A stretch of DNA of 64,000 nucleotides. Source: an uncultured Bizionia sp. (GTDB lineage Bacteria; Bacteroidota; Bacteroidia; Flavobacteriales; Flavobacteriaceae). Shown here piece by piece: positions 58,301 to 63,998 of this stretch; position 1 is the stretch's first letter; every line of letters starts with the position of its first letter. A program made the position numbers and the translations under genes. Below the pieces are notes generated by a model, which was not told the origin of the DNA, ran no database searches, and saw only the letters and a program-made list of their open reading frames with translations. The stretch lies in assembly GCA_947496215.1 (NCBI GenBank), contig CANMCF010000008.1, positions 111,759 through 175,758 of the forward strand. The letters run 5' to 3'.

Positions 58301-58439
58301 TTATTTGCATATGGTATGCAACCGCATCTTCCTGGCAAAACAAAGAATACACGAAATGGTCGTTTACGACATGCTGTTTAAATACTACAGCAAGCAATTG
58401 CACACACAAAAAAAGAATAAAAAAGAAGTTTCGATTTAA
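55323..58439 (+). CDS. Full-length class I lanthipeptide dehydratase (LanB-like)
   Basis: 1038 residues, full length. The N-terminal ~690 residues correspond to the glutamyl-transfer domain (Lant_dehydr_N), with LYKYTSRLANRCTPFGLWASVSTIG near 75-100, the most conserved LanB segment. The C-terminal ~275 residues (from about 750, EEWLYYKFYCGERVGEKLL) form the SpaB_C elimination domain, with WFFIRYRDKDGHHLRFRI near 785-803 carrying the conserved Arg and His. LanB enzymes use glutamyl-tRNA to glutamylate Ser/Thr and then eliminate glutamate, giving Dha/Dhb. It lies 19 bases after the exporter gene. No LanC cyclase is encoded in the window. Confidence 0.93.
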   Translation: MKNHSFANKAVVRTPLSVKKIDITWEEIQEIFKVPKHREALFIGSPNIFKALEMWEKGEAFQTEDELKNLKGSLYKYTSRLANRCTPFGLWASVSTIGLGKETSINVADGELKRTTKFDMYFLGEILPEITKNKDIRNVLKYFTNNSMYKVMDKYRFVEYYFKDRVRCHKISEVDINDYLEKTIEIAKKGATISELIKPITDDGISPEDATAFIHQIIDSQFFVNELEFTLTGDDYLESLLIVLSEDRFDFYEANVVKELLHSLKNKITAIDDSVFNSPEKYREIHEQIEKEIQEADLTKLFQVDSYKDLSGSTLGYSSLKKLRNAIVVLNKLQNKRKNPTLEEFKKQFQERYEEYEQPLINVLDPDLGIGYGNSSGAKTPLVDKLAIVGNYSGEQKLSWDNKTGFLFKKAISALQSGATNINLTDEEINQFKEDESLYPDSFSTFFNVFHENGEESLHIKSVWGPSANGLIGRFAHLDDSIETMCNEIHEHEKALYSDKILAEIIHLPQARTGNILYRKFQRDYEIPYLGNSSLDEDHQLDVADLYISLRRGKIVLRSKKLNKEVIPRLGNAHNYSANALPIYHFLCDLQDQEQSGLSFSWGSLQREFNFLPRVTYKDVILSRAVWNLDEQTIKGLLANKESEALEAVKAFQKKHNIPTIVAFTQGDNEVVVNFENELSCMTFYYMLKGERFIQLKEFFFEEDTITGAYCNEFVVPAFKNIPKSVDNNVKFNLDSKITLQKASYSIGEEWLYYKFYCGERVGEKLLNQAIKPIVNDLESNNLINKWFFIRYRDKDGHHLRFRIQLKDQDKFSECVSVIKKHIQPFENNLLIWKTQTDTYLRELQRYGFESIDATEELYYNDSECTVKFADMIEGDAGERIRWLFSLLSMDHLLNDFGFDVKEKMRLLNVAKTSFGKEFNKTGALNKQVNELYSENMSNIETFLDESTKLEIYAPLWDILNDRSTKNKNVANKLRSLAEENVLPGGLENTVLSYLHMVCNRIFLAKQRIHEMVVYDMLFKYYSKQLHTQKKNKKEVSI

Positions 58440-58460
58440 TTATCAATCAATCACGAACAT

Positions 58461-58490
58461 GAAAAGGAGCACTAAATAGTGCTCCTTTTC
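58461..58490 (+). terminator. Hairpin between the LanB-like and reductase genes
   Basis: A perfect 14-bp inverted repeat (GAAAAGGAGCACTA, 58461-58474, complement at 58477-58490) with a minimal two-base gap. Only four T residues are inside the 3' arm and CC follows, so it may act as a partial terminator, attenuator or mRNA-stability element rather than a full stop. The reductase ATG is 17 bases beyond. Confidence 0.7.
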
Positions 58491-58507
58491 CAATAAAACT
58501 TTAAATT

Positions 58508-59605
58508 ATGAGAGCACTTGGTGTCTTAAGTCCATCCTTGGCAGCTAAATTAGGGGATGAAGATAAGTATATCTTGGAAATTGATTCTTTGAAAATACCT
58601 TTGGCATTAATTCAAATCCCAGACACGGAATTTGAAGAGAGCAATGATAAAAATGCAGATAGCGTATTGGTAAAGAAAAAAGGGTTTTCTTTAAATTATA
58701 GAGACTTGGGCATTATCGAAAATGCCTGGTATAGGCTAAAAAGCATAGATAAAGACACCTATTATCCAATAGGTTCCGAGTTTTGTGGGGAAGTCCTGCA
58801 AATTGGTAAAAATGTCGACAACCTTAAAGTAGGGGATTATGTAATTGCAAATTGCTCATATCCAGAAGCTCCCAACAATGCTCCTCCAGGAATCCCAACC
58901 AACCATAGTAGCAAAGAATTGGAAATCTTTCACAAGGGAAAACTAATGAAGATCCCTGAAAACATTCCAACAGAACAGGCTTCTGGTATGAGCATTGGTG
59001 TACAAACAGCAATGTCCATGATTAGAAAGGCCAACATCAAGGATGGCGATAAGGTCTTGGTCACCTCCATATCTTCAAATACCTCGATAATAATCCTCAA
59101 TTTCCTCAGAGATAAAAATTGCACTATCTATGGGTTATCATATTCTGGGCAAGAAACCGACAAAATAAAGGAGTTACATCCCTTCATCGAAACCATATAC
59201 AACTTTAAAGACAACAACATCCCTGAAAATTTGTTCTTTGATGCGGTTTTAGACCCTTTTTCAGACACCCATATGGTGGCTCTGCAATCCAACCTTAATT
59301 TTAAAGCTCGTTATGTCACTTGCGGCATGTTCAACCAATCCAGTGAGAAAATCAGAAGTAAATCGGCACAAACCAATCTTAGTGCATTGATAAGTGAACT
59401 AATCGCCAAGAACATCCATGTCTGTGGCAATTGTCTAGGAACAACCAAAGATTTAGCTGACGGCATAGAGATCTTAAGCAATACTGAATCTAGTGAAATC
59501 ATAGTAGACAGCTTTTATAAAGAAGACGAAGACATCAACTTGTTTTTAGACAAGTCATTTCTAAAAGCCAAGAAAATAGGAAAGGTTTCGTTTTTGTATT
59601 CTTAA
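58508..59605 (+). CDS. MDR-superfamily reductase, candidate LanJ-like dehydro-residue reductase
   Basis: 365 residues of medium-chain dehydrogenase fold: a GroES-like domain (LNYRDLGIIENAWYRL near 63, YPIGSEFCGEVLQIGKNVDNLKVGDYV near 90) and a Rossmann domain (DGDKVLVTSISSNTSIIILNF near 180). The zinc ligands of alcohol dehydrogenases are not at their expected places: NYRD replaces C-x-T-D and GSE replaces GHE, as in quinone-oxidoreductase-type members. The nucleotide loop SSNTSI is atypical. It directly follows the LanB-like gene and precedes the precursors. MDR reductases such as LtnJ convert Dha/Dhb to D-Ala/D-Abu in lanthipeptides. That role here is inferred from position; a general alkenal/quinone reductase is the alternative. 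Confidence 0.78.
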   Translation: MRALGVLSPSLAAKLGDEDKYILEIDSLKIPLALIQIPDTEFEESNDKNADSVLVKKKGFSLNYRDLGIIENAWYRLKSIDKDTYYPIGSEFCGEVLQIGKNVDNLKVGDYVIANCSYPEAPNNAPPGIPTNHSSKELEIFHKGKLMKIPENIPTEQASGMSIGVQTAMSMIRKANIKDGDKVLVTSISSNTSIIILNFLRDKNCTIYGLSYSGQETDKIKELHPFIETIYNFKDNNIPENLFFDAVLDPFSDTHMVALQSNLNFKARYVTCGMFNQSSEKIRSKSAQTNLSALISELIAKNIHVCGNCLGTTKDLADGIEILSNTESSEIIVDSFYKEDEDINLFLDKSFLKAKKIGKVSFLYS

Positions 59606-59637
59606 AGAACATTATAATTCACTTTCTATGTATATTA

Positions 59638-59666
59638 AAAAAGGTGCAGTAAAACTGCACCTTTTT
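59638..59666. terminator. Bidirectional terminator
   Basis: A perfect 13-bp stem (AAAAAGGTGCAGT, 59638-59650, complement at 59654-59666) with an AAA loop. T runs are available on both strands, so it can end both the plus-strand reductase transcript and the minus-strand precursor transcript, which converge here. Confidence 0.88.
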
Positions 59667-59682
59667 GCTTTAATCATTAACA

Positions 59683-59853
59683 TTAATTTTGCTCGTTGGG
59701 ATCATCATCATTAATTTCATTTGCAATACCTTCTGCTACTCCAAGTAAAAAACTTATAAGTATCGAGCCGCCGTTAATATCATTCAACTCATCATCATTC
59801 AACTTAACTATTGAATGCTTTCTAAATGTCAATGCCTGTGTTTGTGTTTTCAT
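59683..59853 (-). CDS. Lanthipeptide-type precursor peptide 1 (no Cys in core)
   Basis: 56 residues. The leader begins MKTQTQALTFRKHSIVKLND and ends in INGG at residues 26-29. The core is 27 residues and begins SILISFLLGVAEG, with two serines, no threonine and no cysteine, then an acidic tail (NDDDPNEQN). Dehydration could affect only Ser1 and Ser5. It is the last gene of a four-gene precursor run with 10 to 19 base gaps. It was found by its leader and the shared GTTTTCAT start context on the plus strand. Confidence 0.82.
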   Translation of the reverse strand: MKTQTQALTFRKHSIVKLNDDELNDINGGSILISFLLGVAEGIANEINDDDPNEQN

Positions 59854-59872
59854 AATTTGTTTTTTTTGAATA

Positions 59873-60082
59873 TTAATCTATTTCTCTTGAAATTGCTTCT
59901 CCTACTGCTACTCCAAGATCGTTTGCTGCGTTGATAACAGCTACAGTAACAGCTGCAGCAGCAGCTATAGTGGCAATTGCACATGCAGGCGTTGTTCCTC
60001 CACTTATCTCCAGTAGTTTCGTATCATTCAATTCGGCTATGGAATGCTTTGTAAATGTCAATTTGTTCTTTTGCGTTTTCAT
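59873..60082 (-). CDS. Lanthipeptide-type precursor peptide 2 (Ala-rich core with TTPAC)
   Basis: 69 residues. Leader: KLTFTKHSIAELND then LLEISGG ending at residue 29. The 40-residue core opens with TTPAC, which fits the Thr-Pro-x-Cys of nisin ring B, then runs into a hydrophobic Ala/Val/Ile stretch (AIATIAAAAAVTVAVINAA) and an acidic amphipathic end (GEAISREID). It has four Thr, one Ser and one Cys, so at most one thioether ring. The long hydrophobic segment could insert in membranes. Confidence 0.87.
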   Translation of the reverse strand: MKTQKNKLTFTKHSIAELNDTKLLEISGGTTPACAIATIAAAAAVTVAVINAANDLGVAVGEAISREID

Positions 60083-60094
60083 AAAATTTGTGTT

Positions 60095-60268
60095 TTAGAC
60101 ATTGCTGTCGGTTAGTATATCACTGATAATGATAATGGAACCTATCACGGAACCTAATGTCATGGAGCCTCCTGTAAGAGAACCTCCATTCACATATTGC
60201 AATTCATAATCATTAAGCTCTACTACCGAGTCTTTTTTGAAGTTTAATTCTGTGTTTTGTGTTTTCAT
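60095..60268 (-). CDS. Lanthipeptide-type precursor peptide 3 (Ser/Thr-rich, no Cys)
   Basis: 57 residues from the ATG at 60268. A longer frame exists upstream, but the MKTQN leader start and its GTTTTCAT context are shared with the other precursors. Leader LNFKKDSVVELND, ending VNGG at residue 29. The 28-residue core begins SLTGGSMTLGSVIGS and has six Ser, three Thr and no Cys, so it could be heavily dehydrated but not cyclised. A second GG inside the core gives another possible cut site. Its C-terminal part resembles that of precursor 4. Confidence 0.85.
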   Translation of the reverse strand: MKTQNTELNFKKDSVVELNDYELQYVNGGSLTGGSMTLGSVIGSIIIISDILTDSNV

Positions 60269-60278
60269 AATTTGTGTT

Positions 60279-60434
60279 TTAGACAATACTATCATTTAGT
60301 ATGTCTTTGGTAATCATAATAGTGGCGATTATGGAACCTATTGTAGTTCCTCCATTTACGGCTTGTAATTCATTTTCATTAAGCTCTACTATCGAGTCTT
60401 TTTTGAAGTTTAATTTCGTGTTTTGTGTTTTCAT
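60279..60434 (-). CDS. Lanthipeptide-type precursor peptide 4 (paralogue of peptide 3, no Cys)
   Basis: 51 residues. The leader MKTQNTKLNFKKDSIVELNE is nearly identical to that of precursor 3, ending VNGG at residue 29. The 22-residue core begins TTIGSIIATIMITKD and ends ILNDSIV; six Ser/Thr, no Cys. It aligns with the last 21 residues of precursor 3 (GS-x-I-x-S/T-I then DIL-x-DS-x-V). Ten bases separate the genes, so they should be made together. Confidence 0.84.
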   Translation of the reverse strand: MKTQNTKLNFKKDSIVELNENELQAVNGGTTIGSIIATIMITKDILNDSIV

Positions 60435-60662
60435 GATTTAACAATTAATTTTATGCTGTAATTTCGACAGACGGCTTACAACTTTACCGTTTCCAGGCTT
60501 ATCTTGTTTTGCTTATGATTAATTGAATCGAAAAAGTCGATGACTATTGCAAATACAAATGTCCTAGGTGTTAATTTATTTAAATTCCACTTATGTGAAA
60601 CCAGAATTTAAACGACTTAAACAACGAACTACACTTGTTGTTGTGACATTAAAACATCTTTT

Positions 60663-60827
60663 CTAGTTTCCTGTTTCAAATACCGTTCTCAACTTGTCAG
60701 AAATTGGGTCTGGGATACAATTGCTACACACGTATGTCGTCCCTCCCATTACGGCTTTAATTTGTTGATCATTTAGCTCTGTTATTGAGCTTTTACCAAA
60801 TGTTAATTTGTTGTTTCGTGTTTTCAT
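60663..60827 (-). CDS. Lanthipeptide-type precursor peptide 5 (two Cys)
   Basis: 54 residues. Leader MKTRNNKLTFGKSSITELND, ending VMGG at residue 29. The 25-residue core begins TTYVCSNCIPDP and has six Ser/Thr in all. It is the only precursor with two cysteines (core positions 5 and 8), so up to two thioether rings, or a disulfide, are possible. A 228-base gap separates it from precursor 4, so it may have its own promoter. Confidence 0.83.
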   Translation of the reverse strand: MKTRNNKLTFGKSSITELNDQQIKAVMGGTTYVCSNCIPDPISDKLRTVFETGN

Positions 60828-61499
60828 ATATCTTCGTTTTATTTGTTATTCAATGTTTTTCAATTTCATCAACAACCTCATCCATAATGATCTATGTTTT
60901 GGCAATCGAACTATTCATTTTTTCTAAATCCCAATCTGGAAGTCTTTCCATATTTTTTCATTAAGGCATTGCATTTAAGCAACAGCATCACCTAATAGCC
61001 ATATATTGAAAAACCTTTACCTATTCATAAAAATTCAGTCTTTAGTTCGTGTGTTGTTGTTTATTCAAAATCATTTAGATTCACAATTATTTTGTAATGG
61101 ACCAACTACCAACCAAACATAAATTAGTATTCTTCAACTCGAGTATCGTTTGACCTTAAGTTCGTTTTCTACATTCTGAAAAATTATGAAGTTCCTTACA
61201 TTATACTTTTGTGTAAAAGCACTGAACCGTGTATTTGCAGAATACTACATGTTGATGGATTGAAATACATGAAAATTGTGTTATTAAAATTACTTAGAGC
61301 CTTACAGAGCTCTTTTTTGTTCCAATAGTTTAGTCAATTGCTTGAATAAAACTATTGTGAGCTGTTTGTTTTCTGCTTCAAAGTAATTTCAAAAAAAAGT
61401 AGTTTCAAAATGAACCGAGCTTGATTTTACAAAAAGACACAGTACCTTTTTTAAACAAAAACACCTGATAATCAAGTTTATATGATATAATTTAAAATT
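60828..61499. other. 672-base intergenic region without a recognisable gene
   Basis: It lies between precursor 5 and the 3' end of the TPR/AraC regulator gene. No leader-like peptide and no ORF above 25 codons with support was found on either strand. On the minus strand TATGTTTG at 61121-61114 is an exact -7 box for precursor 5 and its downstream genes, giving a leader of about 280 bases, but no -33 element is at the right distance. AT-rich repeats are absent. It may hold regulatory sites for the cluster. Confidence 0.6.
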
Positions 61500-63254
61500 C
61501 TATATCTCTTCTATCTTTTTAATATAGACAAAAGGAGAAATGCCTGTTGTTTCTTTAAAATATTTAGAAAAGGCATCTGCATTTTTATATCCCAATTCTT
61601 GAGCTATTGCTCTTACCGAGTAAGAACGCAATCTTGTATTGTTTTTTAGCTCTATGATGGCATAATTAATTCTCAACTCATTAATATAAGCACTAAACGT
61701 CTTATCCAAATGTGTGTTTATTATTTTAGATAAGTAAGAAGTATTTGTTTTTAGCTTTTTAGCCATGTTATGTTGTGTACAATCTTGTCGTAAAAAATAC
61801 AATTCATCTTCTAAGACTTGAAGTTTATCAAGTATTTCTTCAACCTTCTTGTCATTTATGACATATCCTGAATCTGTATTTTCGCTAATATCTACAACAG
61901 GAAAAGTTGAATCAATCTCATCTAGGGCATCTTCTCCAATGTTTTGAGACAACTTTGTTTTTTTATCTTCTAATACCTGTTCTTTTTCATCACTGCCATC
62001 TATTTCATCTCGATTTCTTGCTTTTTTTGCTTCAATCGTACTGACCCTTAACATTAAATCATCAAATCGCTTTTGGTTTATCTTTGACTTGTTTTTAAAA
62101 AACATAAACAACGTAACTACTAAAAACAAAAGAACAACACAGATTATTATCCAAAACCATTTTGTCTGTTTTTGTTTTTGTTTTTCCAAAACCTCTTCAT
62201 TGATGGCAATATTATGAATGCGCTCCAATGCCAATATTTTTTTCTTAGAAATGGCTTCTTCCTCTTTTATATGCTTTTCAAAATACTGACTAGATAAATC
62301 AAAACTGTCAACCCGTTTAAAAACATCTGCTAGTAATAGGTAGTATTTAGAAAGTTGATCTTGAGTTTTTACAGAACTGTTGTCTAAAATACTCCTAACC
62401 ATATCTTTACTATTCAAATAATCCTTCTCTTCAAAAAGCACTCTAGAATACAAATAATTTATCTCGTTTAAAAACTCATTATTTTTAAGTTGTTTGGCAA
62501 ATAATCTTGACTTATAAATCTTTTCTTTAGCCAATTCAAACTCTTTACTGAGAAAATAAGAATTGGCTTGAAGCCTTCCCATATAATATAAAAACTCTAT
62601 GTTTTCACTTTCCTTAGCTTCATTCTCACCTTCTTTGATAAGGTCATTTGATTCCTCGAGCCTACCACTTTCCAAATATGCTTCTATCAAACTTTTTCGA
62701 ACAAACTTTAAATCCTCGTCTTTGTCTTGCTTTCTCTTATAGTAAACATTTTCCAAAATGCCTATTGCTTCTTCAGATTCTCCAATTTTAACTTTTATTA
62801 AAGCTATATTTGTCTTTATTCTATCAATTGCCAACTCAAAATCATTCCTCTTACTCATTATAAGCGCTTGTTCGAACAACTCAAAAGCGTCTTCGTACAT
62901 ACCTTCTTTTTCATAAATTACTCCAATGCTAAATTTAAGCTGAACCACATCTTTTGGAAGCTCATAAAGGTTGAGTGCTTTATAATAATAGTAAAGAGTG
63001 CTGTCTATTCTATTCTTAATCTCATACGCTACACCTAAAGCACAATATGATTTTGTTATATAGTCTGTACTGTTATTCCCTTTTGCTCTATTCAAAAAAT
63101 TTTTAGATAGTTTTATGGCTTTGTCAGGATGATTGTACATCAGCTTTCTAACTGAATCATCAAAACGATTAAAATCATCTATTGAAATTTGAGCAAAAAA
63201 AAGTTGATTAAACAAGAAAAATGAAAACAAGAAAAACAAGAAATTTCTATTCAC
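61500..63254 (-). CDS. Membrane-spanning TPR/AraC-family regulator
   Basis: 584 residues: signal peptide (1-21), about seven TPR-type helical pairs (roughly 30-340, for example SYCALGVAYEIKNRIDSTLYYYYKALNLY), one membrane segment near 370-390 (WFWIIICVVLLFLVVTLFMFF), a charged linker, and a C-terminal AraC helix-turn-helix (MAKKLKTNTSYLSKIINTHL near 498, then VRAIAQELGYKNADAFSKYF and GISPFVYIKKIEEI). The TPR part would lie outside the inner membrane and the DNA-binding part in the cytoplasm. It sits between two groups of precursor genes, so it probably regulates them. Confidence 0.88.
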   Translation of the reverse strand: MNRNFLFFLFSFFLFNQLFFAQISIDDFNRFDDSVRKLMYNHPDKAIKLSKNFLNRAKGNNSTDYITKSYCALGVAYEIKNRIDSTLYYYYKALNLYELPKDVVQLKFSIGVIYEKEGMYEDAFELFEQALIMSKRNDFELAIDRIKTNIALIKVKIGESEEAIGILENVYYKRKQDKDEDLKFVRKSLIEAYLESGRLEESNDLIKEGENEAKESENIEFLYYMGRLQANSYFLSKEFELAKEKIYKSRLFAKQLKNNEFLNEINYLYSRVLFEEKDYLNSKDMVRSILDNSSVKTQDQLSKYYLLLADVFKRVDSFDLSSQYFEKHIKEEEAISKKKILALERIHNIAINEEVLEKQKQKQTKWFWIIICVVLLFLVVTLFMFFKNKSKINQKRFDDLMLRVSTIEAKKARNRDEIDGSDEKEQVLEDKKTKLSQNIGEDALDEIDSTFPVVDISENTDSGYVINDKKVEEILDKLQVLEDELYFLRQDCTQHNMAKKLKTNTSYLSKIINTHLDKTFSAYINELRINYAIIELKNNTRLRSYSVRAIAQELGYKNADAFSKYFKETTGISPFVYIKKIEEI

Positions 63255-63389
63255 AATTCTGGTTATTAATTGTTATCATTACGATTTTATAATAATTCAT
63301 TCAACCCTTTTTTATAAAAACAAGTTCTGCTATTTTGTATAGTTATAAACAGCTGTGTAAATTTAAAAAAATATTAAAACTTTATACAT

Positions 63390-63596
63390 ATGAACACTCA
63401 AGCAAAAATGAAATTGACATTTACCAAAGGCACTATAACAGAATTAAATGACAACTTATTATATCGTATAGAAGGTGGTACAAGTGGCACACTTGGCGAT
63501 ACTGGAGCTAACCCCGGAGGAGATTTGACAGGGAATACCTCAGACGGCAATAATACAGATAGTGACATAAGGTCTAGACCCACAAGCTTTGGTTAG
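63390..63596 (+). CDS. Lanthipeptide-type precursor peptide 6 (hydrophilic, no Cys)
   Basis: 68 residues, plus strand. Leader MKLTFTKGTITELNDNLLYR, preceded by MNTQAK and ending IEGG at residue 30. The 38-residue core begins TSGTLGDTGANPGGD and is Gly/Asp/Asn/Ser/Thr-rich: 12 Ser/Thr, 8 Gly, no Cys, almost no hydrophobic residues. It differs sharply from the hydrophobic cores on the other strand. It is divergent from the regulator gene and followed by a strong terminator. Confidence 0.82.
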   Translation: MNTQAKMKLTFTKGTITELNDNLLYRIEGGTSGTLGDTGANPGGDLTGNTSDGNNTDSDIRSRPTSFG

Positions 63597-63618
63597 AATA
63601 TTGTATGTCGTTAAATAG

Positions 63619-63656
63619 AAAAGGACATTTCCATTAACTTGGAAATGTCCTTTTTC
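63619..63656 (+). terminator. Terminator after precursor 6
   Basis: A 14-bp perfect stem (AAAAGGACATTTCC, 63619-63632, complement at 63641-63654), an eight-base loop and a T run. It also reads as a terminator on the minus strand for precursors 7 and 8. Confidence 0.87.
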
Positions 63657-63685
63657 AAATATACTATAGATTTTACTCTATCTGA

Positions 63686-63826
63686 CTACTCTCTTGTGAT
63701 CAATAGGCTGATGATGATCCCTACGCACAATGGAGATGTTCCACCGTTTACGTCTTGTAGTTGATCGTCGTTCAATTCTACCAATGAACTCTTGTTGAAG
63801 GCCAATTTGTTGTTTTGCGTTTTCAT
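63686..63826 (-). CDS. Lanthipeptide-type precursor peptide 7 (TSPLC core)
   Basis: 46 residues. Leader MKTQNNKLAFNKSSLVELND, ending VNGG at residue 29. The 17-residue core TSPLCVGIIISLLITRE has two Ser, two Thr and one Cys. SPLC fits the Ser/Thr-Pro-x-Cys of nisin ring B, and a hydrophobic tail with a charged RE end follows. The protein is identical to precursor 8. It is too short to be called by usual gene-length cut-offs. Confidence 0.86.
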   Translation of the reverse strand: MKTQNNKLAFNKSSLVELNDDQLQDVNGGTSPLCVGIIISLLITRE

Positions 63827-63857
63827 AAAATTTGTGTTTTGTATGTTAATTGTTTGA

Positions 63858-63998
63858 CTACTCTCTTGTGATCAACAAGCTGATGATGATTCCCACGCAC
63901 AATGGAGATGTTCCACCGTTTACGTCTTGTAGTTGATCGTCGTTCAATTCTACCAATGAACTCTTGTTGAAGGCCAATTTGTTGTTTTGCGTTTTCAT
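63858..63998 (-). CDS. Lanthipeptide-type precursor peptide 8 (identical to peptide 7)
   Basis: 46 residues, the same protein as precursor 7. The coding sequences differ at four positions, all in the core and all synonymous (GTA/GTG, GGG/GGA and CTA/TTG). It is 31 bases upstream of precursor 7, so both are likely on one transcript. The start is two bases from the window edge; further copies may follow. Confidence 0.86.
   Translation of the reverse strand: MKTQNNKLAFNKSSLVELNDDQLQDVNGGTSPLCVGIIISLLITRE

Noticed and set aside
60269..60295. Nine-residue N-terminal extension of precursor 3
   Set aside because: It overlaps the end of precursor 4, and the MKTQN start matches all other precursors.
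61186..61263. 25-codon plus-strand frame starting MKFLTLYF
   Set aside because: Too short, without GG or the leader motif, and no ribosome or promoter signal.
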